A stretch of DNA of 64,000 nt from Ignavibacteriales bacterium (GCA_016192345.1 JACPUH010000037.1:16992-80991), one strand, 5' to 3'; positions 27,301 through 36,335 are shown, numbered from the stretch's first letter. Notes: generated from the sequence alone by a model not told the origin. Numbers and translations are program-made.

Positions 27301-28798
27301 TACGGAGGTTTCCGAAGTTTACCGCTGCAGCGGAATACTGAACTGCCGATGCGACGCGTCCCAAAACGGGGAATCTGCCCGGCGTCGCTCCATGGAATGC
27401 CGAATAGACCAGGATCGTATCCGGATGCGTGGAAGCGAGGTTGGGCAATGTGTCGTTTGCCGTAAACTGAATATCCACAAACAATGTGTCCCCTGCCGCG
27501 ACCGGAAGATTCGTCGTGCCGGAAGTGATCTGGTATTTGCCATCGTTCTCATCGAACCGGAGGCTGTCGATGGTCAGGGCGACATCCTGGAAGTTGTAAA
27601 TTCTCAAGATGCCCTTTGCGGTGTTGCCAAGCCCGACGGTGCCGAAATCGTTCGTCAAGGCATTGGCCCCGTTCCGGAGCGTTACTCGTCGTGTGCTCCC
27701 ACCTTCTATGAGCATCATCACGCGGTTGCCGCCGGGGATGGTGTCGTTCGTCCAGACCGAGATGGTATCGCGGTGGACTGCCGCAAGTGTCTTCGGTTGA
27801 TAAATGAATTGCAGGATCCTGTCGGCTGAAACGGTTGCGGCGTGGGTATAGGGGGTCGGTGTAATACTTCTGAAATGGGGACCGTTGAACGTAATGCTGT
27901 CAACACGGACGGCGGGGGCACCGACCGTCAAGTTTCGAATTGTTATTAAACCCACCTTACTGCTATCGATGCCTACCAGGGGGTTCAAGGATCCCTTGTT
28001 GGCACCTGCGTTCAATGCGTTAACCCGGACCGAGTCTTCGTTGTCGAGGTTGACTGCGGCAAGTGAAAACCGGAGATGTCCGTGGGAGCGGCCGGTCAGA
28101 GAGAGCGTTAGGGGGGAGCTCCCCGTCAGCGAGCTGTTATGCACCACGCTCATCGTTGCCCGGTCGCGTGTGGCTGTGGTATTCAGGAACTGCAACATCA
28201 CCTTCACGCTATCCTTTCCTGCAATCGTCGCCGGTGTCGCCAACAGCGTGGTGAAGGAGGCGTGACTGAAATCAACGGCAGAGACCGTCACAGCAGCAGA
28301 ACCATCGTTCTTGATGGTGACGCTATCCAAACGCGGGGATCCGGAGAGGACATCGGTAAACGCGAGCGATGTCAACACGGCCCCGGTTCTCGGATTCGTG
28401 ATGCGCAGGGGGTTGGTCCCCGTCCCGCTCAAAGGGATCCTGAATGCCTGCTGGCTGCTGCTGTTGTGTGTAATCCTGACCGTATCGGGGATTGACCCGA
28501 GAGCGGCCGGAGTGAAGGTGACCTTGATCTTGACGCTGTCATTCGGAAGGATAAGAGCCGTCGGGTTTCCCTCCACCGCATAGGACGTGGTGTTCTTTGA
28601 GATGCCCGTCAGGCTGAACCCAAACTGTGTGGTGTTCTTGACGTAGAAACTGTCCGCTTTTGACGTGAGTCCGATAACGTTGCCGAAAGCGATGCTGGAC
28701 TTCGTTGTTGTCAACTGGGCGAAAACGTTCGACGTGGCCAACACACAAAGGGCCAGGCCGAGGATGCCCGTTGAGAGCGATCGTATCAGTCGTTCCAT
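24302..28798 (-). CDS. Giant secreted choice-of-anchor D (ASH-domain) protein with T9SS sorting domain
   Basis: 1498 residues. Signal peptide about 1-28 (LALCVLATSNVFAQ). The first 600 residues are a chain of ASPM-SPD2-Hydin (choice-of-anchor D) Ig-like domains with recurring SIAFGNV, VNFGNLRIGATKD and GTGTN motifs. A golvesin/xanthan-lyase-like beta domain follows around 620-780 (WTFTVDKTAPYLIYHYILNS cut there, YVHLRKFGVGG, VDAIRLLRS), then another ASH domain (VDFAPVRVLEDFGQI) and a second golvesin-like region. The C-terminus has FSLSQNYPNPFNPTTNI, LRVYDLLGREV, SGVYFYRI and ends KKMVLLK: type A sorting domain. It is the last gene of the ExbBD envelope operon and probably a surface adhesin or filament subunit. 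Confidence 0.82.
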   Translation of the reverse strand: MERLIRSLSTGILGLALCVLATSNVFAQLTTTKSSIAFGNVIGLTSKADSFYVKNTTQFGFSLTGISKNTTSYAVEGNPTALILPNDSVKIKVTFTPAALGSIPDTVRITHNSSSQQAFRIPLSGTGTNPLRITNPRTGAVLTSLAFTDVLSGSPRLDSVTIKNDGSAAVTVSAVDFSHASFTTLLATPATIAGKDSVKVMLQFLNTTATRDRATMSVVHNSSLTGSSPLTLSLTGRSHGHLRFSLAAVNLDNEDSVRVNALNAGANKGSLNPLVGIDSSKVGLITIRNLTVGAPAVRVDSITFNGPHFRSITPTPYTHAATVSADRILQFIYQPKTLAAVHRDTISVWTNDTIPGGNRVMMLIEGGSTRRVTLRNGANALTNDFGTVGLGNTAKGILRIYNFQDVALTIDSLRFDENDGKYQITSGTTNLPVAAGDTLFVDIQFTANDTLPNLASTHPDTILVYSAFHGATPGRFPVLGRVASAVQYSAAAVNFGNLRIGATKDSTIKLYNRTANAYQLSSLALVSGTNFTIQSNTLVTQLPAGDSVSIELRFNPTIAGLLRDTLLINHTYTALETSPRKIALLGTGTNQTIIDPANYITVDNVRGLNGFPTQSNDSSYAETGPFWENLSTLDFGGTTTGHRRSPNLDGSPNGSSARWTFTVDKTAPYLIYHYILNSANVGTGYYVHLRKFGVGGIVDSIRYSMQQNNVVGVNGTWFPIMFHNIDGVGPNAASITIGADAQSGAFMRVDAIRLLRSSQSADLEFGRRTVDFAPVRVLEDFGQITLGDELVKNYRLFNLGSDTLVISDIRLFATATPVPWFYTKNLTLPLNIPPLAVNQDGTESGGWTDIELAFSPFQEGSARDSLVIYSNDSNEPQAYIPLIGEGVNYNFIMNASAGGAEPHFRAPGPPAVQTIARYREVAGTAFLNSVRSPIAYPVPNGNISSRVNVGGTATLPHQAIYEFELPEIVLGKISTEGRYILEYGGPAGSPNGYRNTLTRVVHTFGVPQDSGYFSATTLSTHTWLQIGGTAKTFFLTPGGPISITLERNAQTELDPTASGSFLRADLLRVRKVPSGALIGVNVIQGTTIGFGDISYRTPAGLDGKANKKEVLVGSRGESQVVISSLKFRDGRFFKLVSPPATPIFLRALTGELKLTTEFVPDRIFNGYIDTLEIRSNSTRDSIMLIPVAGNGIGGIYAIEDDGSDQEVSFTPARGGLYLSGWDKTRMTNWQVETNNTDNIIGRGKTRHLAPLYFNGNARVEWFPQIPTDPAFPDSVLMNVAVTIPRGGARFSPAARYKVYSTGGIVTRDTVVSQNSAPVPGQSNVIEINLGNHWFLRGGRDVAGGQAFFGHVRLENDTAEVSKTYPAGTTNFARRDTFALLADAIILRELDRTQPTVTDVEDGNVPLTFSLSQNYPNPFNPTTNINFSLPERLPVDLRVYDLLGREVVVLLNGEDRNPGRHTVRWDGRNSFGQSVSTGVYFYRIVAGGYVQSKKMVLLK

Positions 28799-28852
28799 AG
28801 TAAACCTCCTACAGGAAGGGGTGAAGGAATGGTGAAATGTACACCGTACAGG

Positions 28853-29302
28853 TCACTGTTTTCGGACCACGACGTGGAGCGGGTCCGAGGGTTGTCCGAT
28901 AAAATTGTCGCCGCCGTTGGGAATGATCTTATAATAGACATCCAGGCTGTCGAAAATGAACCCGTCGTTTTGAATGATGGCACTCGTATCAGAGTACGAG
29001 GGGAATCCCAATGCAGGTTTAGAGATGATTTCAAGAGGCACATACGCTGCTGCCGCAGTGTCATCGATGCTGCGGGTCAAGTCCCAGGAACGAATGTTCG
29101 TGTTCTGGGTGTCGAAGGTCCATGTGACAAGAATCCGCCGTTTCCCTGAGGATGTTGCCCCGATGGCGCCTTGAAGGTTTTGAACAGCCGGGACTCGAGT
29201 AAAATGAGTGGGGGTGATGAGGTCCTGCGGTTCCGTGCAACCGGCTATAAGAAGATACAGAAAAATGAAAAGAAGGCAAGGGAAAAAAATGGGATTTCTC
29301 AT
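28853..29302 (-). CDS. Small lipoprotein with FN3-like fold
   Basis: 149 residues from the ATG at 29302 (a longer frame starts at 29329). Signal peptide with lipobox LIAGC, so membrane-anchored. The mature part (FTRVPAVQNLQGAIG, ILVTWTFDTQNTNIRSWDLTR, DSLDVYYKIIPNG) has the look of a single fibronectin-III-like domain. It lies 54 bp upstream of the giant ASH protein and 30 bp downstream of the DUF5683 gene. No further function can be read. Confidence 0.65.
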   Translation of the reverse strand: MRNPIFFPCLLFIFLYLLIAGCTEPQDLITPTHFTRVPAVQNLQGAIGATSSGKRRILVTWTFDTQNTNIRSWDLTRSIDDTAAAAYVPLEIISKPALGFPSYSDTSAIIQNDGFIFDSLDVYYKIIPNGGDNFIGQPSDPLHVVVRKQ

Positions 29303-29332
29303 ATGAAATATTCTGTCCATAATTATCATTTG

Positions 29333-29923
29333 TTAGAAGCGAACGGTCAGGGCCGCATTAAGCCCGTTCCTGGTGTCGGGAACGATGGCGAATGTGGCCC
29401 GGGGCGTGTTTAGAAGCCCAAAAGGTTTTTCTCCCCGATCGTCCGAAAAAAGGATGATATCCACCATATTCGCAACCCAGAGACCGATGGCGACTTTCAC
29501 GAAAATATCGCGCCGCTTGACGTCTTTACCGAGAATATCCTTTGTGCTGACCATCTTCGACCAAACCGTATCGGCCCCGATGTAGGATGTCGCCGCGGAA
29601 TACTGCACCTTCAACTCGTCCAGGCGTTCGTTGCGTCCCACGATATTATTCTCCGAGAGTCCGGCCATCAGGGCACTTGCGACCGTTCCGATGGTGAACG
29701 CGGCCCCCTTCTCCATGTGGCCGAGATAAGTCTGCCCCGCGCCGGGAATGACCGCCGAAAGGATCACGCTCATGACCTTTCGCTCCGTCCACGGATTCGA
29801 AGTACCCTCCTCCTGGACTGTGCTATCGGGGGCTGCGACGGGCGGATTTTCCTGTGCGATCGCGGGAAACGTGAAAAGACACGCCATGAGGAAGAGGAAG
29901 AAAAATCGCATACGTTGTTCCAT
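29333..29923 (-). CDS. DUF5683 family membrane protein
   Basis: 196 residues. Signal peptide 1-23 (LFTFPAIAQ). Then the DUF5683 hallmark VILSAVIPGAGQTYLGHMEKG (split at about 53-73) followed by two hydrophobic segments (FTIGTVASALMAGL; VAIGLWVANMVDIILF) and a C-terminal beta tail ending NAALTVRF. DUF5683 proteins are common in Bacteroidota, often beside lipoproteins or barrel proteins; no activity is established that I know of. It lies inside the ExbBD envelope operon. Confidence 0.8.
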   Translation of the reverse strand: MEQRMRFFFLFLMACLFTFPAIAQENPPVAAPDSTVQEEGTSNPWTERKVMSVILSAVIPGAGQTYLGHMEKGAAFTIGTVASALMAGLSENNIVGRNERLDELKVQYSAATSYIGADTVWSKMVSTKDILGKDVKRRDIFVKVAIGLWVANMVDIILFSDDRGEKPFGLLNTPRATFAIVPDTRNGLNAALTVRF

Positions 29924-29985
29924 AGTTATATTGATTGAAAGTTATTGTTGCGCACTACGAGACACCTCGAACCCGGCTACGGACG

Positions 29986-31491
29986 TTACTGCTGTGCCCT
30001 CAACGCGGTCAGCGCGTACGCAATCACGTTTGCCCCGAGAGCATACTGATCCTGGAATTCCGGATCCTGCTCATTCCACATCATGGAGTATCCTTTTGAC
30101 GAAACGACCGCCACCAACTGGTCCCGCCAGAAGAGACCTTGCAGGTAATTACGCTTCTCCGGCATGTTTTCGATATCGTCCATCCCGCGCGGCGGCGTGT
30201 CTGTCCGTTTCCACGCCTTATAGATCAGGTGATCGTTCGGCACGGGCATGACCCGGACCTGCCGGTCCACCTTCGAGCCGATGTTCTGCATCATGGCGAC
30301 CATTTGGTCGAAGTAGGGATAGTTGGAAGAGAAGGCGGAGTTGTCGATGAACAGGAATCCCCCGCGCCTGATCAAATTGGCAAGGGATTGAATTTCGATA
30401 TCGGCCAACTGGGGTTTCGAAGGTCCACAAAAGATGAACGCCACCTTCGCGTTCAGAAGGTCCGGCGATTCGATGGGGGTGGTCCGGAGATTCGGGCGGA
30501 CCTTCAGGCTGTCCCGGAGGAAGGTTGCCAGCGCGTTGAGCGCATTGGGTTTCGCGTTCCAATCCTGCTGGACCGCAGCTCCTTCTTCCTCTTCCACTCG
30601 GTACCGGATCTGGTGCATCTCGAACGTTCTTCCTCGGATGGAACCGGCGACCGTCCCGCCCTCAGAGGCGTTGTGTGCCGCCAGCAGGGTATCATGGACC
30701 TGGGAGGGGGGCGTGAAGTCTCGCTCGTTCAGGAGTGCGCGTCGGAAAAAGAACTGAAGGTTGACAAATTCGCTCGGCTCGTTATTCTCATCGTATCCGG
30801 TGATAAAATTGTTCATCACAAGCTTGATCCGGTCCACCGACTCGTGAAGCGGGTCATACACCACGATGCCTTCGCGGCTGTCACCCTGGAAGATCGGCCT
30901 GCCCAGATACAGAACGGTCTGGCGCACGATCCCCATCCTGCGTTCAAAGATCTCATCCTCCACGCCGCTGCTTCCCTTTCGTTTTCTAAAATATCCTTCG
31001 ATGCTTTGGTTGCGGCTCGATTTTTCCTCACGCCCATACCCTGCCTGGATGTCCCCCCGATCGCTCACCAGGAAGGACAGTTCCGGGTCATAATTCAATT
31101 TCGCCGAAGCATAATTATAAATGCTTACCTTGAAGACTGAGAACCTGTTTGGCGTAAATCCCAGTTGCGGGTCGGTCCAGTTTGCATACGTGAACGGGTT
31201 GGCGGAAAACTCGCCGTCCTTGGAATCATCCGGGAACTCGTAGTTGTTCAACTGGTAGTCCGGGAGGTATTTCACCTCCACTTTGAATGACGTCCGGTCA
31301 TACACCACCGAAAGACTGTCACGGCTGATGGTGTAGCTCGTATCGTTCGCCAGGTGGAGCAGTTCGGGATCGGGCTTGAGCGTATATTCCAATCGTTCCG
31401 GGGGGAAAAAGAGATAACGGTACGCCGGATCGCAGCCAGCCATGATGAACGTCAGACAGCTTGTGAAAAGAATGGTTCGAAGCAGGTTCAT
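29986..31491 (-). CDS. DUF4159 domain lipoprotein
   Basis: 501 residues from the ATG at 31491, which opens a lipoprotein signal (LTFIMAGC). The N-terminal 290 residues are an unassigned beta-rich region (SVFKVSIYNYASAKLNYDPELSF, RQTVLYLGRPIFQGD) that resembles GWxTD-type modules, though I do not see the full motif. The C-terminal DUF4159 domain (about 310-500) has AKVAFIFCGPSKPQL, LIRRGGFLFIDN and GYSMMWNE, a glutamine-amidotransferase-like fold without an obvious catalytic triad. A second DUF4159 protein is encoded just upstream, so one copy sits in the inner membrane and one on a lipid anchor. Confidence 0.75.
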   Translation of the reverse strand: MNLLRTILFTSCLTFIMAGCDPAYRYLFFPPERLEYTLKPDPELLHLANDTSYTISRDSLSVVYDRTSFKVEVKYLPDYQLNNYEFPDDSKDGEFSANPFTYANWTDPQLGFTPNRFSVFKVSIYNYASAKLNYDPELSFLVSDRGDIQAGYGREEKSSRNQSIEGYFRKRKGSSGVEDEIFERRMGIVRQTVLYLGRPIFQGDSREGIVVYDPLHESVDRIKLVMNNFITGYDENNEPSEFVNLQFFFRRALLNERDFTPPSQVHDTLLAAHNASEGGTVAGSIRGRTFEMHQIRYRVEEEEGAAVQQDWNAKPNALNALATFLRDSLKVRPNLRTTPIESPDLLNAKVAFIFCGPSKPQLADIEIQSLANLIRRGGFLFIDNSAFSSNYPYFDQMVAMMQNIGSKVDRQVRVMPVPNDHLIYKAWKRTDTPPRGMDDIENMPEKRNYLQGLFWRDQLVAVVSSKGYSMMWNEQDPEFQDQYALGANVIAYALTALRAQQ

Positions 31492-31599
31492 GAGCCTATG
31501 ATCGTCCAATCTGATAAGTGAGATCGTGCAGCCGCCGGGGTTTTCTCCCGTCGATTCCACGCGCCATTGTTCCGCACGTGAGAGACCATCTCAAAAAAA

Positions 31600-31655
31600 T
31601 CTTTTGCCACAAGAAGGCTCATTTGTGCTTCTTGTGTCTTTTTGTGGCCATCCTT
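31600..31655. repeat. Short inverted repeat of the CACAAAG family
   Basis: CACAAGAAG at 31608-31616 is the exact inverse of CTTCTTGTG at 31628-31636, and GCCAC at 31606 faces GTGGC at 31644-31648. It resembles the repeats at 54386-54485. The surrounding 31,492-31,678 has no gene. Confidence 0.55.
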
Positions 31656-31678
31656 CTTGTCCAATATTGAAACCCCAT

Positions 31679-33097
31679 CTATTGCCGCTGGTATTCCGCA
31701 GCGACCTTGTCCCTGTTCTGATCGATAATGCTCCCCTTGGCGGTACTGGCATACACCATGATATTGATGCCGAAATGGAGTTGACGGGCGTTATCCAGCG
31801 GCCCGCCTTGCGCCGGGGAAACGAACGGCCATTGACCCCAGGCATGGGTGTATCCTTTGTTCGAGATGAGCACCGCGAGTCGCCCTTTTAAGAATATTCC
31901 TTCAAGGTACGGATAGCGTTCCGGGATGCGACGCGGAGTCCGGCCATCCGTCTCGAGGGGCAGGTTGGCATCATCCAACCCCGAGGGGGGTCCGCCAAAA
32001 TCCTCCCAGCAGTGGTAGAGCCAGTGATTATTCTGGACGCGTTCGAATTCCGCGTCATAGCCGAGGGCATCTTTCAACAAGGCACGCACGCTCTTGTTAA
32101 AGGCGCCGTACTGTGCCGCATAGCCGTCGTCGATAAAAAGAAATCCCCCGCCTTGCAACCACTTTCCCAGGTTCTTTGCCTCCTGGGGCGTGTACTGGAT
32201 GGACCCCGTGAATCCCATCATGAAAAGGATCGGTATTTCCCAGAGTCGCCGGTCGTCAAGCTTGATGTTGCCTGCGAGCGTTACGCGGACATCGGTACTG
32301 TCATGAGCGTACTCCTGAAGGATGGGGAGGGCCTTGGGGAAAACATTCCACCCCTCCTCGCCGTTTGGTTCCGATTTTGTCGCCCGCCATCGCAACTGGT
32401 AAAAGTTGACAAAGCCGCGGATTTTTTTCTTGTTGGAGGGATTCGCCTCGATAAACCCCTCGAACCGGTCCGTCAAGTTTTCCGCGCCGATCAACTCGCT
32501 CCGCATGGTTGCAAGTCCCGTACCTCCGGTTCGGACGTTCGTTACTTCCTCGGTGAAATCGGGGGTGAAATCCACTCCCGCCGTTTGCCCCTCGCCCCAG
32601 CCCAGACGGCCGCCGGTGCCGAGGCTTCGCCCGAAGGCCACAGCGCCACCGGGGATGCCCCAGCTCGCCTCCGCGCCCGCTCCCCCTGTCATGGCCCCGT
32701 AAAAGATGCTTCCTTCAACCCGGCTTGCCCGTCCGGAAGTTGCCCGATCGGAAGCCGTGGCCGGTGTTTGCTCGACGCGCGTCACCTGGGTCGGTTCGAA
32801 CTTGATCTCGCGCGGCGTAAACGATTCCACGTACGATGGGACCTTGGTCACGGAGAACGACTTTGCCAGCTTCGGCGCACGCAACTCGAATTTCACCGGA
32901 GGTTGCACCAGGTCGTACTCTTTCCGTTCCACCATGACGCCCACCTCCGAAGGGGGGCGCTCTGTCGCCACATGGTACACGCCCGTAACGATTAAATGGG
33001 CAACCGCTGCGATCAGGAATGCAAGAGCGAAATACCTCTGGTAACCCTTCTTCCATGATCCGGGCGGGCGAAGCCCTATGTTCGTATTCTCCGGCAT
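31679..33097 (-). CDS. TonB-like inner-membrane protein with C-terminal DUF4159 domain
   Basis: 472 residues. Residues 1-21 are basic and cytoplasmic. Residues 22-42 form one membrane anchor (FALAFLIAAVAHLIVTGVYH) with a His at 34, placed as in TonB/TolA helices that contact ExbB/TolQ. A periplasmic stretch (about 43-120) is rich in Pro, Lys and Glu (ERPPSEVGV, VQPPVKFEL), like a TonB linker. Gly-rich segments follow, then DUF4159 from about 225 (GFVNFYQLRW, KALPILQEYAHDSTDV, LGKWLQGGGFLFIDDGY, LISNKGYTHAWGQW). The operon also encodes ExbB and two ExbD proteins, so this is probably the energy-transducing partner, with DUF4159 in place of the TonB C-terminal domain. Confidence 0.78.
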   Translation of the reverse strand: MPENTNIGLRPPGSWKKGYQRYFALAFLIAAVAHLIVTGVYHVATERPPSEVGVMVERKEYDLVQPPVKFELRAPKLAKSFSVTKVPSYVESFTPREIKFEPTQVTRVEQTPATASDRATSGRASRVEGSIFYGAMTGGAGAEASWGIPGGAVAFGRSLGTGGRLGWGEGQTAGVDFTPDFTEEVTNVRTGGTGLATMRSELIGAENLTDRFEGFIEANPSNKKKIRGFVNFYQLRWRATKSEPNGEEGWNVFPKALPILQEYAHDSTDVRVTLAGNIKLDDRRLWEIPILFMMGFTGSIQYTPQEAKNLGKWLQGGGFLFIDDGYAAQYGAFNKSVRALLKDALGYDAEFERVQNNHWLYHCWEDFGGPPSGLDDANLPLETDGRTPRRIPERYPYLEGIFLKGRLAVLISNKGYTHAWGQWPFVSPAQGGPLDNARQLHFGINIMVYASTAKGSIIDQNRDKVAAEYQRQ

Positions 33098-33181
33098 GAA
33101 CCTCGCGGCGACCTCTTCTCTCCGTTAAGTGCTTCCATGGCGCCTCCTTCCCGCGCGGTGATCAACCGCCGGGAGGGCCTT

Positions 33182-36100
33182 TTAATTTTCCGCTTCAATC
33201 CAGCGTTTATGCATTTCCGCAAAAAACACAGCCGACCGGGCTGCTTCGATATCCTTCCACTCCCGGATGATCTCCTCAAATAACTCGAGGGCTTTTCGTC
33301 GTTCGCCCAGTTGCTCGTACGCCGATGCAATGTTGGTTTTGCATCCGTAGAGAATCTCGGAGCCGGGATACTTGTTCATGATCTTGGTCAGTTCTTCCGC
33401 GGCCACGGTCCAGTTCTTTGCATCGAAGAACGCCATGGCTGCTTCGTACTCACGGTACGCTTCAACCTGACCGAGGTCCTTGATGAGCAAGCGAGCTTCC
33501 TCGACGCGCTCATCGTTCGGGAACCGCTCAAGGAAGACCTGGTACGCTGTGAGCGCCGAATCGTACGATTTCTGGTTATAATAGTAGTCGCCGATGGTAA
33601 AGGCCGCATCGGCGGCAAGGGTCGTTTTGGGAAATCGCTCGATCAACCCGCGGAACGTCCCGAGCATCTGCCCCGTGTTTTGCTCCTGGTAATAGGACCA
33701 TCCCTCATTAAACATGGCCTGGGGGGCAAGCGCGCTCTGCGGGTAACGGCGGTACACAAGACCGTACTCCCTGACGGCTTCCCCGAACCGGTTGGTATTG
33801 AAAAAAGCTTCCCCCAGTTGCATCTGTGCGTCCGCGGCATGCTTGGAGCCCGGGTACGCCTCGAGAAATGCCCGGAACCGCTTGACGGACTCGTCCGCTT
33901 GTCCCATGGAGTACAGGGAATACGCATGAAAGAACGCTGCATCTTCCTTGAAACGGCCCGAGGGAAATTGTTGAAGGTGGCTCTCGAACGCATCGGCGCT
34001 GTTCTTGAAATCGTCAGCTCGAAAATAAATCATCCCGAGCTGGAAAAAGACCTCTTCGAGATGCGTATTGGCGGGGAATCGTCCGGCTGCATCCTTTAAG
34101 ACTGCGATCGCCTTCTCATGTTGCTGCAGGTTTCCATGCGAATTGCTCATCGTGACATAGGCGCGGACAGCCGATGCCTCATCTGCCGTGGAGGCGGCAA
34201 GCGCCCTGGTTCCCACCTCGATGGCTTTTTCGTATTCACGCGAACGGTAATGAAAATCGCTGAGCAGGGCGAGGGTGCGCCCCTTGTCGTTGTCCGATGC
34301 CGCTCCGGCAACAAGCTCGTTCAGGAGCTCCGCACCCTCTTTGTTCCTGTTGAGGCTTGCATAGCTGAAGGCCAGTTTCTCCTTGGCGGACGGCACCAGG
34401 GTTGGGAACACTTGTTGGAACACCCCCGACGCCAGGCAAGCCCTAAGGTCGCTTGCCGCTTCGTTGAACTTCTCCAATTCAAAAAGGACAAGTCCGCGCC
34501 CATACAGCGCCTGCACGCGCGTGTTCTCCGTAAGTTTCTTGTCTCCGATGATGCTTGTGAACTCTCCTGCTGCCGGATCCAGCTTATGCTGGGCCGTATA
34601 CAACTCGGCACGGGCAAGACGGACGAATGGCGTAAAGTCGGACGAATCGGTTTTTGCGGAGACAAACGCTCTGGTGAGGAACTCTTCGGCCTCGGTGAAT
34701 TTCTGCTGTGCCGCAAATGCCCGGGTCACCCGGGCGAAGGTAAATGGAAAATAGGGGGATGTCGGGGCGACGCGGGACAGCTGGGTGATCGACTGGTCGT
34801 GGTTGCCAAGACCGTAATAACTCAGACCAAGGAGGTAATGGATTTCACTCAGGTCGAGTTTGGAGGAATCCCCCACGGCCAGCAGTTCTTCAAAAATCGT
34901 GACCGCCTCCGGGTACTGACGCTCGTCGAAGTGGCTTTTCCCGATCTGGGTGCGGGCAAGCAACGCCTCGTTGGTCCCCGGTGCCAGCTTGATGACGGAG
35001 GCGAAGTCCTCACGCGACCCGGTATACTGTCCGAGGCCGAGCTTCGCAAGCCCTTTGTACATGACGAGCTTTGAGGCGTAATCGCTTCCCGGGAAGGCGA
35101 GCAGCGACGTATCTGCATACAGAAGCGTGTTCCCGTAGTTGCGGGCGTTATAGAAATTGCTGACCGTCAGGAACAATGCCTGTTCCAGGGGAAACGAGAT
35201 TGCGGCCGCCTGCGCCGGATAGGCTTGCGTGTAAAACAAGTACTCTGTTGCGGCCTTCTCGTACAATTTTTGATCCTGGTAGGTGCGGGCGATTTTATAC
35301 TGGAGCTTTGCCTGCAACGGCTTGTTGTTGAAGTTTGCATCGATGGCTTGCCGGAAGACAAGGATCCCTTCATCGAACCCTTTGACCCGCGCGGTATACT
35401 CCGCCATCTTGATATAGGTCGCTTCCACCAGCGTCGGCATCAACGCAAACGTGGCGATGACCTTCCGGTAGCTTTGAAGGGCCGCATCGAATTCCCCTTT
35501 TTGCTGATACGCATCCCCGATCTTCACCTGGGACTTTGCCACAAGCTCAAGGTTGGAGGCGTCGGCATCGCGCCCGGCCTGCGCTTCAAACAGGCGCCGG
35601 TCGCGGACGGCTTTCAACTCCACATTTTCCCACTCGGTGGACGCGAAGCTTTCGGGGCGATACGCTTCGATGACGCCGTTGAAGGCCGCGATCGCTTCAT
35701 CCCATTTTTTCTGATCGAAGTAGTTCTGCGCGAGCTGATACCGGGCACGTGCGTCGAATTCCCCCTTGGGATATCCCGCGATGAGAGCGAGGAAGGCCGC
35801 GTTGGAGCTGTCGATCATGTTGCGCTCGCGGAATGCCCATCCGATGTCGTACCACGCCCTCGGCACGTGTTCATCCAGCGGGTGCCGTGCGATCAAGGCC
35901 CGTGCTTCTTCGATCGCTTTCTCATACTCCTTGCCGGCAAAGAACATCTCGTAAATCTGGTACTGGGCGAGAGCGGACAGGCGGGGGGAATCGCGCCGCT
36001 CTTCGACGATCCGGTAGTTCTCGATGCTTGCTTCCTTGTTCCCCTGGTTCCGGAGAGCATTCCCCTTTTGATAATAGGCGGCGGTCCGGACCGCCACATT

Positions 36101-36322
36101 CAGCTCGTCTCCGAGCAAGTTGACGCGCACGCTGTCGGATTCAAGGAACGTGCTCTCTGTGGAGATGATCCAATCATATTGCTCGATCGCCCGGCGGTAA
36201 TCCCGCCCTGCATAGAAGTCCTGTCCGCTCTTAAAGCGCGTCTGCACTTCGATCGGCGTCGGGATAAAATACGCCGCGAGGGAAGCGGAGAGGACGATGA
36301 TGATGATGGTTTTGTAATCCAT
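33182..36322 (-). CDS. Large TPR-repeat protein, membrane-anchored, periplasmic
   Basis: 1046 residues from the ATG at 36322 (MDYKTIIIIVLSASLAAYF). The open frame continues to 36367, but those 15 codons are translated repeat DNA. One N-terminal membrane segment (5-20) is followed by about 25 tetratricopeptide-like helical hairpins over nearly the whole length (FKSGQDFYAGRDYRRAIEQY, GDAYQQKGEFDAALQSYRKV, GEAFFNTNRFGEAVREYGLV, GDYYYNQKSYDSALTAY). The C-terminal repeats are close to YbgF/BamD-type TPRs (YPGSKHAADAQMQLGEAFF, FPNDERVEEARLLIKDL). It is likely a periplasmic scaffold linking the ExbBD/DUF4159 complex to outer-membrane partners. Confidence 0.85.
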   Translation of the reverse strand: MDYKTIIIIVLSASLAAYFIPTPIEVQTRFKSGQDFYAGRDYRRAIEQYDWIISTESTFLESDSVRVNLLGDELNVAVRTAAYYQKGNALRNQGNKEASIENYRIVEERRDSPRLSALAQYQIYEMFFAGKEYEKAIEEARALIARHPLDEHVPRAWYDIGWAFRERNMIDSSNAAFLALIAGYPKGEFDARARYQLAQNYFDQKKWDEAIAAFNGVIEAYRPESFASTEWENVELKAVRDRRLFEAQAGRDADASNLELVAKSQVKIGDAYQQKGEFDAALQSYRKVIATFALMPTLVEATYIKMAEYTARVKGFDEGILVFRQAIDANFNNKPLQAKLQYKIARTYQDQKLYEKAATEYLFYTQAYPAQAAAISFPLEQALFLTVSNFYNARNYGNTLLYADTSLLAFPGSDYASKLVMYKGLAKLGLGQYTGSREDFASVIKLAPGTNEALLARTQIGKSHFDERQYPEAVTIFEELLAVGDSSKLDLSEIHYLLGLSYYGLGNHDQSITQLSRVAPTSPYFPFTFARVTRAFAAQQKFTEAEEFLTRAFVSAKTDSSDFTPFVRLARAELYTAQHKLDPAAGEFTSIIGDKKLTENTRVQALYGRGLVLFELEKFNEAASDLRACLASGVFQQVFPTLVPSAKEKLAFSYASLNRNKEGAELLNELVAGAASDNDKGRTLALLSDFHYRSREYEKAIEVGTRALAASTADEASAVRAYVTMSNSHGNLQQHEKAIAVLKDAAGRFPANTHLEEVFFQLGMIYFRADDFKNSADAFESHLQQFPSGRFKEDAAFFHAYSLYSMGQADESVKRFRAFLEAYPGSKHAADAQMQLGEAFFNTNRFGEAVREYGLVYRRYPQSALAPQAMFNEGWSYYQEQNTGQMLGTFRGLIERFPKTTLAADAAFTIGDYYYNQKSYDSALTAYQVFLERFPNDERVEEARLLIKDLGQVEAYREYEAAMAFFDAKNWTVAAEELTKIMNKYPGSEILYGCKTNIASAYEQLGERRKALELFEEIIREWKDIEAARSAVFFAEMHKRWIEAEN

Positions 36323-36335
36323 AAGGAACAGAATT

